Below, piece after piece: positions 16,185 to 24,306 of a stretch of DNA of 40,077 nt; position 1 is the first letter of the stretch, and every line of letters begins with the position of its first letter. The stretch covers positions 1 to 40,077 of the forward strand of contig JALHOT010000026.1 of the NCBI GenBank assembly GCA_022842845.1, in the 5' to 3' direction. The notes beneath the pieces are model-generated. The model was given only the letters and a program-made list of their open reading frames with translations. It was not told the origin of the DNA and made no database searches. Origin of the DNA: Cyclobacteriaceae bacterium (GTDB lineage Bacteria > Bacteroidota > Bacteroidia > Cytophagales > Cyclobacteriaceae). A program made the position numbers and the translations under genes.

Positions 16185-19100
16185 TTAAGCGTTAGCTGAA
16201 TCTTTGTTTCTGATCTTGCTCAGATAGAAGATATTTGGTTTCACACCGATTTCTTCCAATACTGTGTAAGCACGTGGGTTATCTGCAATCTTATCTATAC
16301 CATAAGGCTTGTTAGGATTTGCAGGACGTAACTTCAACAGTTTAGAAATCTTGCTTTCAGGATTGTTCATATCACCAAAAGTAATCGCACCTGTTGAGCA
16401 AGCTGTCTGACAAGCAGTTGTTACTTCACCATCTTGCAATTCACGCTTTTCTTTCTTGGCTGTTAACTTACCAGCCTGAATCTTTTGAACGCAGAATGAA
16501 CACTTCTCCATTACACCACGTGAACGGACTGTTACATCTGGATTCAACACCATTTTACCGATGTCTGAAGTTTGTGCTACGTTTGATTTCTCAAACTGCT
16601 TATTGTCATGGTATTTAAACCAGTTAAAGCGTCTTACTTTATAAGGACAGTTGTTTGCACAATAACGGGTACCGATACAACGGTTGTAAGTCATCTGGTT
16701 CAAACCTTCTGAGCTGTGTGTAGTAGCTGCAACAGGGCACACTGTTTCGCAAGGTGCGTTGTTACAATGCTGACACAACATCGGCTGGAATACAACTTCA
16801 GGATTGTCTGAAGCATCTTCCAAACCTTTCCAGTCTGTTACTTCTGCATCGCTGCTATAGTAGCGGTCGATGCGTAACCAATGCATTTCTCTGCGGTTGA
16901 TTACTTCTTCACGACCTACAAGGGCTACGTTATTTTCTACGTTACAAGCCACAACGCAGGCAGCACAACCTGTACATGTGTTCAGGTCGATGGCCATACC
17001 CCAGTGGTGGTTCTTGTAATCGTGACCTTTCCACATAGAAAGTTCACCTGGCTTAACCTGATGATCTTCATCTAACCAGGTAGCCACCTTAGGTGCAAAA
17101 CTCTTGGTTAGTATTTCTGGGTTTTCTTTTACTTCATTTGATTTGAACTCACGAATCACAGTCTGACGGCCCATGTAAGTATGGTGTGTCTGCGTCTGTG
17201 CAATCTGATAATCTTCATTCAGCAATTCGAACTTTGCTTCAGCAGCGCTGAAATTCAACGATCCGTTGGTCATGCTGACCATAGGATAAACGTTGGCACC
17301 GATGCCGTCTGCTACTTTACCTGCCTTTGTGCGACCGTAACCAATGGCTACCGCCAACACACCTTTTGCCAAACCTGGCTGGATTAATACAGGAAGCTTG
17401 ACAGTTTTACCGTTGGCAGTAATGTTTGCGTAGCGGGTTTTGCTTTCAGGGTTAGTAATACCTGCAGCGGCCGCATCTTTTTGAGAAATCAATACATAAT
17501 GATCCCAAACTGCTTTAGTAATAGGTTCAGGTAGTTCTTGTAACAGAGGGTTATTGGCCTGAGAACCATTGCCTACTGTGCCGTTTTCATAAATAGCAAG
17601 TTCAAAAGCGGCACCTGATTTATAGTTACTTGCAATAGCGCTAGCTGCTGCAGACACATTGCCGGCAAAAGAAACTGAACTTGCCTCTACTGGCATTTCC
17701 AGCACGCCATCGTACAAGCACTTATCCCAGAAGCTTTGCAAATTGCCACCTTTGAAGAAACGGTCCTTCCAGTTATTTTTTACGAATTCGAAATAGTCAA
17801 CATTGCTTTCACCAGCCCATGTCATGAAGCTTTCCTGTGCTGCACGCGTTTTGAAAATTGGTGTAATGGCAGGCTGCGCTAAACTGAAATGGTTTTTCTT
17901 TGGCTCAGCATCGTTCCATGCCTCCAGGTAATGATGATCTGGTGCCAAGAAGGCTGTCATTGACGCTGTTTCATCTTCTTTATATGAAGTTGATAAGCTT
18001 AAGCTTACATTCTTTAAAGCTGCACCAATCTTATCACCCATTGGATGATCGTACACTGGGTTACAGTTGAAGAAAATAACACCGGCTACTTTGCCGCCTT
18101 CTACTTCGCTAACAAAGTTGGCCATGGCTGCATCGTCACCCTGACGGAAATATACCGGCACATGTGGAAGAATGGTTACACCATAACTTCCCAACATATC
18201 GTTGATTCCGTTTACTAATACCTGAATAGCTTTATCATTAGAACCAGCCACTACAAGGGCACTACCTCTGTTAGCCCAAAGTTCTTGTGCTGCTTTCTTT
18301 AAATATGTTTTGTCAACACCACCGCTTACGGTTGCGCGACCGGCAAGACTTGCAATCTCATTATATAAAGCCACCACGATAGCACCTTCTTCAGAAGGTT
18401 TAATCTGAGAGCGATAGTCCGCATTAGCACCTGTTACAGAAAGGTTAGATTCGAACTGATAGTGGCGAGAAATATCATTCTTACCTTCACCTGCATCACG
18501 GGTTAAAGCGTATTGCTTAGTGTTTTCAATAGGAGATCCCCATGCATTGAGGAAATCGGCTGCCACACTTACAATCACTTTAGCTTTGCTGAAATCGTAA
18601 GAAGGGATCATGGCTGTGCCAAATGATTCTTCATTCGCTTTCGCAATACCGTAATGAGAGTTTTGATCGTATTGAATGTGTTGGGTAGTTGGGTACTTAG
18701 CCTTGAATTTATCAATAGCAGCTTTAGTACTTGGGCTCAACACAGTGTTGCTGACAATTCTGATCTGGCCACCCGCAGCATTAATTTCTGTTAGCTTAGC
18801 CACTACAGCTTTGTCTAACTCTTCCCAGGTAGTGTTTTTACCTGTTGCTTTGGGAGCACGCAGACGATCGTTATCATATAAAGAAAGTACGGAAGCCTCT
18901 ACTTGCGCATTGGTTCCTCCTTTAGTTACACTTGATAGCGCATTTCCGTCTACTTTGATCGGGCGACCTTCACGGGTTTTCACCACAATTGAACAGTAGT
19001 CACCTCCATTAATATAGGTAGAAGCGTAGTAGTTAGCTATGCTCGGATCTAAATCAACAGGTTTATTAACATAAGGAATTGCCTTACGGATTGGAGCCTC

Positions 19101-19283
19101 ACAAGCAGCCAAAGCAACTGCAGACACACCAAAACCCATCATCTTCAGGAAGTCCCTGCGAGAGTGATCGAGGTTTTCCTCAGGGGGCGCCTCAGCAAAT
19201 TCTTTGTGCGCATTTTGTACGAAATCAGGAGAGTTTGTTAACTGCTCCAGACCTTTCCAGTATACCTTCGTATTTTCCTTCAT
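16185..19283 (-). CDS. actB: Alternative complex III iron-sulfur subunit ActB (fused molybdopterin-oxidoreductase-like and ferredoxin domains)
   Basis: The 1032-residue protein has a Tat-type signal SRRDFLK (41-47) leading to a lipobox VALAAC with Cys61, so export in folded form and lipid anchoring are both likely. Residues about 70-720 resemble a molybdopterin oxidoreductase, which in complex III binds no molybdenum. The C-terminal third is a four-cluster ferredoxin domain: CTGCAACVVAC, CQHCNNAPCETVCP, CIGTRYCANNCPYK, and CSFC paired with CQTAC. By family it carries electrons from the quinol site of ActC to the hemes of ActA. It lies 40 bases after actA. The fusion of the two domains is normal for ActB. 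Confidence 0.97.
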   Translation of the reverse strand: MKENTKVYWKGLEQLTNSPDFVQNAHKEFAEAPPEENLDHSRRDFLKMMGFGVSAVALAACEAPIRKAIPYVNKPVDLDPSIANYYASTYINGGDYCSIVVKTREGRPIKVDGNALSSVTKGGTNAQVEASVLSLYDNDRLRAPKATGKNTTWEELDKAVVAKLTEINAAGGQIRIVSNTVLSPSTKAAIDKFKAKYPTTQHIQYDQNSHYGIAKANEESFGTAMIPSYDFSKAKVIVSVAADFLNAWGSPIENTKQYALTRDAGEGKNDISRHYQFESNLSVTGANADYRSQIKPSEEGAIVVALYNEIASLAGRATVSGGVDKTYLKKAAQELWANRGSALVVAGSNDKAIQVLVNGINDMLGSYGVTILPHVPVYFRQGDDAAMANFVSEVEGGKVAGVIFFNCNPVYDHPMGDKIGAALKNVSLSLSTSYKEDETASMTAFLAPDHHYLEAWNDAEPKKNHFSLAQPAITPIFKTRAAQESFMTWAGESNVDYFEFVKNNWKDRFFKGGNLQSFWDKCLYDGVLEMPVEASSVSFAGNVSAAASAIASNYKSGAAFELAIYENGTVGNGSQANNPLLQELPEPITKAVWDHYVLISQKDAAAAGITNPESKTRYANITANGKTVKLPVLIQPGLAKGVLAVAIGYGRTKAGKVADGIGANVYPMVSMTNGSLNFSAAEAKFELLNEDYQIAQTQTHHTYMGRQTVIREFKSNEVKENPEILTKSFAPKVATWLDEDHQVKPGELSMWKGHDYKNHHWGMAIDLNTCTGCAACVVACNVENNVALVGREEVINRREMHWLRIDRYYSSDAEVTDWKGLEDASDNPEVVFQPMLCQHCNNAPCETVCPVAATTHSSEGLNQMTYNRCIGTRYCANNCPYKVRRFNWFKYHDNKQFEKSNVAQTSDIGKMVLNPDVTVRSRGVMEKCSFCVQKIQAGKLTAKKEKRELQDGEVTTACQTACSTGAITFGDMNNPESKISKLLKLRPANPNKPYGIDKIADNPRAYTVLEEIGVKPNIFYLSKIRNKDSANA

Positions 19284-19323
19284 ACGTTTATTATCGCGAT
19301 CGTAGTACGTTGATTTTCAGCTA

Positions 19324-20574
19324 TTAATAGTGACACTTAGCACATTCCAAACCACCAATGTCTTCCACCTTCATCGCGCTCTTGCTCGACTTGTTGTGAA
19401 GTTCTACCAGTTTATCGTAATAAGCGTTGCCTTTTGAGTTTACATCAGTCTTTCTGTGACAGTCAATACACCAGCCCATGGTTAATAATGAGTGCTGACG
19501 AACCACTTCCATTTCCTGAATAGGGCCATGGCAAGTCTGGCACTCGATACCACCCACATTAACGTGTTGAGCGTGGTTGAAATAGGCCAGGTCAGGCAGG
19601 TTGTGAATTCTTACCCACTGAATTGGAGTATTATTATCGTAAGCAGCCTGGATTTTGCTAAGTTCAGCCGTTCCGTAAAGGGCTCCTTCTTTAATCTGGT
19701 TATGACAGTTCATACAGATATTCACAGAAGGAATGGTAGCACTCTTGCCCTTTGTTACACCTGTATGGCAATACTGACACTGAATTTCATATTGGCCTGC
19801 GTGAATTTGGTGTGAGAAAGCGATTGGCTGCTTTGGCGCATAGCCTTGCTGAACACCTACTGAATAAAGACCGTTGATTAAAGCCTTGAAACCTAAGGCC
19901 GTTACAAAGAATATAACAATAAATGTGAAACCACTGCTTCTTAAAACGGAGTTGATGGTTATCGGAGAATGAACAAGTTCTTTTTCCTCTGGACTCAATT
20001 CTTTTTGATCAAGGAAACGCTTTAAAGCTGAAACCAGGAAACCAAGAATCACGACCAGTAAAACCAAGATCAGCACAAGGCCAATCACGATAGCATTTAA
20101 ATAAGAAGATGGAATGCCTGCGCCTGCTCCCGCATCACCGGCTCCCGCTGCTGCAACAGGTGCTGCTGCTACCGGAGGACCTTTGATGGTCTCTGCCTGA
20201 ATATAAGCCAGTATCTGCATGATCTGCTCATCCTTGAAGCCTGAGAAGGCTGTCATCTGTGTTTTGTTGTATTCTTCATACAACTTCACAGCGTAGGCAT
20301 CGCCAGAAGCAATAACGCCAGCAGAATTCTTGATGAAAGCTTTGATCCAATCGATAGACGGTGCACGGTTGTACACATCTGCCAAGGCAGGTCCAACCAG
20401 TTTCTGGTGAACCTTGTGACAGGTCTTACAATTCGCGTTAAACAAAGATTCACCCGCGCTGATAGCAGCTGGATCGGATGGAATGTCTTGTGCGAAGGAG
20501 ATGGAACAAAGAACTGTGAATAGGAACGACAGGAGGGTGAACCGTAGTGTCGTAAGTTTAGTATGCTTTGTCAT
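19324..20574 (-). CDS. actA: Alternative complex III multiheme cytochrome c ActA, six heme motifs
   Basis: From the ATG at 20574 the protein has 416 residues: a signal peptide ending near SISFAQ, a monoheme cytochrome c domain (CKTCHK, Cys49, with a likely Met ligand in QMTAF), an Ala/Gly-rich linker, two helices (the first around LNAIVIGLVLILVLLVV), then five heme motifs: CQYCH, CMNCH, CQTCH, CIDCH and CAKCH. The last one ends one residue before the stop. The open frame extends 34 codons upstream, but a strong promoter match at 20610-20640 lies inside that extension and a proper signal peptide begins at 20574, so the downstream start is better. By family the hemes take electrons from ActB. 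It is first in the act-cta operon. Confidence 0.95.
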   Translation of the reverse strand: MTKHTKLTTLRFTLLSFLFTVLCSISFAQDIPSDPAAISAGESLFNANCKTCHKVHQKLVGPALADVYNRAPSIDWIKAFIKNSAGVIASGDAYAVKLYEEYNKTQMTAFSGFKDEQIMQILAYIQAETIKGPPVAAAPVAAAGAGDAGAGAGIPSSYLNAIVIGLVLILVLLVVILGFLVSALKRFLDQKELSPEEKELVHSPITINSVLRSSGFTFIVIFFVTALGFKALINGLYSVGVQQGYAPKQPIAFSHQIHAGQYEIQCQYCHTGVTKGKSATIPSVNICMNCHNQIKEGALYGTAELSKIQAAYDNNTPIQWVRIHNLPDLAYFNHAQHVNVGGIECQTCHGPIQEMEVVRQHSLLTMGWCIDCHRKTDVNSKGNAYYDKLVELHNKSSKSAMKVEDIGGLECAKCHY

Positions 20575-20609
20575 GTCTGGTTTAGTGTCCGGTTTTAAAG
20601 CAAGAGCCA

Positions 20610-20640
20610 CAAATCTACTATCAGAAGTCATTTTTTCAAA
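20610..20640 (-). promoter_or_regulatory. Bacteroidota-type promoter for the act-cta operon
   Basis: On the minus strand, TTTG (20640-20637), a 19-base spacer and TAGATTTG (20617-20610) match the Bacteroidota -33/-7 consensus TTTG-N19-TAnnTTTG exactly. Transcription would begin around 20603, giving a leader of roughly 30 bases before the actA ATG at 20574. It is the only such match I found in the gap between the divergent genes. Confidence 0.65.
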
Positions 20641-20764
20641 TTTATTTGACGTTTTAGGAACTCTTTCCGAAAACATTCAATAGACTTTTTGCGGCAGCGA
20701 AGGTAAGTGTACATTGGGCATGGTAAAGCAGGATTAGTTAATTTAGAATCTTTATAAATTATCC

Positions 20765-21334
20765 ATGAGCCCCTTCGAATATGTTAGCGTTCTTTTGTCC
20801 ATCATCCTTGGTTTAGGTATCAGTGTTATTCTCACTGGTTTAGCCGAATTTATCAGGCGTTGGCAGACCATTAAATTTTACTGGCCTTTTGCCGTTTGGA
20901 TCCTGATTGTCTTTGTGTTACATGTACAAGAGTGGTGGATTTCTTACTCACTGAGAGGTGAAATGGTCTGGACCCTCCCCCTTTTTTTATTTATAGTGAG
21001 CTACCCCATCGTGTTATTTATCCTGGCTAACCTTTTATTTCCGAAACCCTGGCCTAAGGGACCGCTGGATTTAAAAAAACATTACTTGGAAAACTACCGG
21101 AAGTTTTTCGGTGCTGCACTATTGCTTGTGATAATCAGCCTCTTACAAAATATTGCTTTGCTAAACTTACAAGTTGGTGATCAATTCGCTCACTTTTTAA
21201 TTGCCATTATGTTCCTCTATTTGCTAGGAGCAAAGAAAAGCCATGAGAAAATTCATGGACTAGTTGCCCTACTCATGATGATAATACTGACGGTAAGTTT
21301 TTGGTTAAGCCCCGAAACGCTCACCCTGCATTAG
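20765..21334 (+). CDS. Unknown six-helix membrane protein
   Basis: The 189-residue protein is almost wholly hydrophobic, with six predicted helices at about 5-28, 38-58, 68-90, 113-132, 139-156 and 163-182. Between helices 2 and 3 is a conserved-looking VLHVQEWWISYSLRG. I recognise no named family and no catalytic or cofactor motif. It is transcribed divergently from actA across a gap of about 190 bases and meets the TIGR02757 gene tail to tail with a 4-base overlap. The ATG at 20765 is the natural start, with the first helix following almost at once. Function is not assigned. Confidence 0.75.
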   Translation: MSPFEYVSVLLSIILGLGISVILTGLAEFIRRWQTIKFYWPFAVWILIVFVLHVQEWWISYSLRGEMVWTLPLFLFIVSYPIVLFILANLLFPKPWPKGPLDLKKHYLENYRKFFGAALLLVIISLLQNIALLNLQVGDQFAHFLIAIMFLYLLGAKKSHEKIHGLVALLMMIILTVSFWLSPETLTLH

Positions 21335-21345
21335 GGCCTTTTTTT
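21324..21345 (+). terminator. Weak terminator-like hairpin at a convergent gene end
   Basis: A 4-bp stem CCCT (21324-21327) / AGGG (21333-21336) spans the stop codon of the six-helix protein and is followed by CC and seven T (21339-21345). The T tract is good but the stem is short. It also lies inside the last codons of the opposite-strand gene. Confidence 0.35.
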
Positions 21346-22143
21346 CGACCAGCCCTCTTCTATTCCAAGACCAAAAAGGGCAAAATCATACTTTACAGGA
21401 TCTGCAGGATCCAATAATCGAAGCTGGGCTGTCAATTCTAACGCAGTTTGCCAATCGATTTGTTCACGTTTGATCAACTTTAATTGGCGTGCTACCCGCT
21501 CTACATGGACATCGCAGGGGCAAATCAATTGAGCAGGACTGACTTTATTCCATAAGCCAAAATCGACACCCTTCTTATCTTTTCTTACCATCCAACGCAA
21601 GTACATACTAAGTCGTTTGCAAGTAGATTTCCGCAAGGGAGTAGGTACATGTTTTTTGGTTCGCTGGGGAAAGTCATCCAAACTAAAGAAGGCATTATGG
21701 AAATTAATAAGCCCCTGCTCGATGGTCTCATGATGTAAAGGCACTGTGAACAGATCTTCCAGCGTATTATTATGTTGATAATGATGCTTTAAAAACTCCA
21801 TGAAGTAGAGCGTATCAGTACCATTAAAAGTTCTATGCTTGAATTGACTCAATACTTTTAAATCCTTTTCTGAATGGTGGAGTATGAATTGATGGGGATC
21901 GTTGTCCATCATTTCAAGCAGCGCACTGCATTTGTTAAGTACTGTTTTACGCTGGCCCCAGGCAAGAATGGCTGCAAATAAGCCTGCTATTTCTATGTCC
22001 TGCTTTTTTTTGAAACGATGTGGAATACTGATCGGATCCGGTTCTATAAAACCGGGTTGGTTATAGTGATCGACCTTTTCATCGAGAAAAGATTTTAAAT
22101 CATCGATACGATTTCCCTTCCTGAAGCGATTCAACCTGGCCAT
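21331..22143 (-). CDS. TIGR02757 (DUF2400) family protein
   Basis: This 270-residue soluble protein matches TIGR02757. Diagnostic segments are EPDPISIPHRFKKKQDIEIA near residue 35, FAAILAWGQRKTVLNKC, MYLRWMVRKDKKGVDFGLW around 180, and the tail YDFALFGLGIEEGW. The family is widespread in Bacteroidota and some other phyla. It has an alpha-helical layout reminiscent of helix-hairpin-helix DNA glycosylases, but I know no proven activity. Its first 44 bases overlap the end of the M23 peptidase gene, suggesting translational coupling. No membrane segment or signal is present. Confidence 0.9.
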   Translation of the reverse strand: MARLNRFRKGNRIDDLKSFLDEKVDHYNQPGFIEPDPISIPHRFKKKQDIEIAGLFAAILAWGQRKTVLNKCSALLEMMDNDPHQFILHHSEKDLKVLSQFKHRTFNGTDTLYFMEFLKHHYQHNNTLEDLFTVPLHHETIEQGLINFHNAFFSLDDFPQRTKKHVPTPLRKSTCKRLSMYLRWMVRKDKKGVDFGLWNKVSPAQLICPCDVHVERVARQLKLIKREQIDWQTALELTAQLRLLDPADPVKYDFALFGLGIEEGWSKKRP

Positions 22144-22894
22144 TTTTTAATAAAAATTTTGTGGGCACTGTTAACTTGACGCCATTCGAGGGCAATAGAA
22201 CCTCAAAATGTAAATGGGGCGCGCTGCTCCAACCTGTATTACCGCTAATGCCAATCACTTCTCCCCTCTTCACTTGCTGGCCAATATTTACTTTTACACC
22301 ATTCTGCTTGAGATGAAAATAGCTTCCAAAAGTACCATCGTCATGGTAGATCAAAACATAATTGCCCTTATCAATAAACTCCGGACTGGTACCGCCCACA
22401 TTTGAATCATATTTTGTTTTGATAACTACACCATCGCGGGCCGCGATAATAGTTGTGCCCTCCGGCATTTCGAAATCCAAAGCGTGGGTATTGGCATGTG
22501 AAAACTTACCGAAATACCCTTGCACCAAGGTATGAGATCTTGGTGATGAGTAGGGCAAGTAATACGCATAAGCATCGTCATGCTTGGTATTGGGCAGGTC
22601 TCCCTGATCGAAGCGATAATTAAACTTATACTTCCAGGCTTTACTTTTTTCTTTTTGCCAAACTGATAATAAAAACTGTTTAGTAGCCCTTGGTTCAATC
22701 ACCAGGGTAGCGGGTACGGGTAAAGAGCTTTGCATATTTTCAAAAGCATCAAACTTTATTTCCACAGTATAATGGCAGTAGTAAGGACTGCGTGCATAGA
22801 AATTAATGGTAGAATCTGTTCTTTCTGAAAATACTTCCACCTCTTGCCCCAGCAACTGTAAGGGTAAGAGCCAATACAAAAACCAATACTTCAT
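22100..22894 (-). CDS. Secreted M23 family metallopeptidase
   Basis: The 264-residue protein starts with a short hydrophobic signal (MKYWFLYWLLPLQLLGQE). An N-terminal beta-rich region of about 110 residues precedes an M23 (LytM/lysostaphin) domain with HALDFEMPEGTTIIAARDGV, YVLIYHDDGTFGSYFHLKQN and SSAPHLHFEVLLP. The Asp of LDFE and the first His of HLHF are zinc ligands by family, with the other His residues in the active site. Such enzymes cut peptidoglycan cross-links or act as inactive activators of amidases. It lies 35 bases from a divergent serine hydrolase gene and overlaps the TIGR02757 gene by 44 bases. The substrate is inferred from the family only. Confidence 0.92.
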   Translation of the reverse strand: MKYWFLYWLLPLQLLGQEVEVFSERTDSTINFYARSPYYCHYTVEIKFDAFENMQSSLPVPATLVIEPRATKQFLLSVWQKEKSKAWKYKFNYRFDQGDLPNTKHDDAYAYYLPYSSPRSHTLVQGYFGKFSHANTHALDFEMPEGTTIIAARDGVVIKTKYDSNVGGTSPEFIDKGNYVLIYHDDGTFGSYFHLKQNGVKVNIGQQVKRGEVIGISGNTGWSSAPHLHFEVLLPSNGVKLTVPTKFLLKNGQVESLQEGKSYR

Positions 22895-22929
22895 CTAAAT
22901 TTCTCTTAGCTTCGTAAGCCGAAATTAAT

Positions 22930-24306
22930 ATGAAAAAGTTCATCAAGACTACTTTAATCGCTTTAGCAAGCCTGATTCTCATCGCCATCATACTGGCTGT
23001 CTACAGCTTTACGCCAATAATGGCAGGCATGGCCGCCAAAACAGTTTGCTCTTGTGTGTATGTGGCTGGGCGAAGTTTTGAAAGCGTAAGAGAAAAAGAA
23101 TTGCAGGTCTTCCCCACCCTTTCGAGGGCTGGTATTGAGCTTCACAATGATTCGAGCGTTACCGCCTCCATTTTACTCGCAAAAGCCAAGGCCATTTACC
23201 GCAAAGGATTGGGTTGCACCCTACTGGCACAAAGCGATGAGACAACTGTAAGAGGACAAAAAATTATACAAGCCAGCAGACCCGCTTCTGATCAAGACAC
23301 GATCGCCTGGCCCATGGGGAACCTGATTAAAGACACTTTGAAAACAAGCATTGACATCAACAAAATAGAGAAGGCAGTGGCCCAGGCATTTGTTGAAGAT
23401 AATACCGAAGCCCCTAAAAACACCCTGGCGGTAATAGTGCTGCACAGGGGCAGCATCATTGCCGAAACTTATGGACCCAACATCACACCCCAAACAAAGC
23501 TGATGGGTTGGTCTATGACCAAAAGTATAACCAATGCCCTCATTGGCTTGTTGGTAAATGATGGTCTACTCAAGGTAGAAGCATCAGCACCCGTTTCGGA
23601 ATGGAAAGAGGATGAACGCTCCAACATTACTATCAACAATCTGCTGCAAGCCAGCAGCGGACTGGCCTGGTCGGAAACCTATTTCAATCCTTACAAAGAT
23701 TTTCATCAAATGTTCATTTACAGCGATGACAAAGGGGCTTACGCAGCAAGCCGGCCTCTTGCTTATGAACCCAATACGCATTTCCAATACTCAAGCGCTT
23801 CTACCAACATTCTTTCCCGCATCATGCGACAACAATTAGGCGATTCATTATATCACCGCTACCCATATGAAAGACTTTTCTACAAAACGGGGATGTTTAG
23901 TGTAATCATGGAACCAGATGCTTCCGGCACTTTTGTGGGCTCCTCGTACAGTTTTGCTTCGGCTCGCGATTGGGCCCGCTTTGGTCTGCTCTATCTAAAC
24001 GATGGGGTATGGAATGGTGAAAGAATTTTACCGGAGGGATGGGTGAAGTATACCACAACAGCTGCCACCACTGCTGACATAGGACAATACGGTGCCCATT
24101 GGTGGCTCAATGCAGGCGTTAAGGATAATCCATCGAAGCGCAAATACCCTAAACTCCCCATTGATACCTATTGGGCAGATGGCTTTGAAGAACAATATGT
24201 AATGGTTATTCCATCAGAAGAGCTAGTTGTAGTGCGCTTAGGTGTTTCTCATCATGGCTTCGACATGGAGAACATGGTAGCTGATATCATCAGTGCATTG
24301 CACTAA
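22930..24306 (+). CDS. Class C beta-lactamase-related serine hydrolase, membrane-anchored
   Basis: The 458-residue protein has an N-terminal membrane anchor or signal (about 6-29), an 85-residue region with a CxC pair (TVCSCVYVAGR, Cys40 and Cys42), and a serine hydrolase domain of the beta-lactamase/penicillin-binding-protein fold. The SxxK motif is S195-M-T-K198, the Tyr motif is probably Y287-S-S, and GAHWWLNAG may stand in the third motif position. By family these are esterases, amidases or D-aminopeptidases and only rarely true beta-lactamases, so no resistance is implied. The gene is divergent from the M23 gene with a 35-base gap and overlaps the next, opposite gene by 4 bases. Confidence 0.92.
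   Translation: MKKFIKTTLIALASLILIAIILAVYSFTPIMAGMAAKTVCSCVYVAGRSFESVREKELQVFPTLSRAGIELHNDSSVTASILLAKAKAIYRKGLGCTLLAQSDETTVRGQKIIQASRPASDQDTIAWPMGNLIKDTLKTSIDINKIEKAVAQAFVEDNTEAPKNTLAVIVLHRGSIIAETYGPNITPQTKLMGWSMTKSITNALIGLLVNDGLLKVEASAPVSEWKEDERSNITINNLLQASSGLAWSETYFNPYKDFHQMFIYSDDKGAYAASRPLAYEPNTHFQYSSASTNILSRIMRQQLGDSLYHRYPYERLFYKTGMFSVIMEPDASGTFVGSSYSFASARDWARFGLLYLNDGVWNGERILPEGWVKYTTTAATTADIGQYGAHWWLNAGVKDNPSKRKYPKLPIDTYWADGFEEQYVMVIPSEELVVVRLGVSHHGFDMENMVADIISALH

Noticed and set aside
20575-20676. 34-codon N-terminal extension of actA
   Set aside because: It contains an exact promoter consensus and would place the signal peptide internally.
22930-24306. Possible antibiotic-resistance beta-lactamase
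   Set aside because: Only the general SxxK serine hydrolase fold is seen. The membrane anchor, length and Tyr motif fit the esterase/peptidase-like group.
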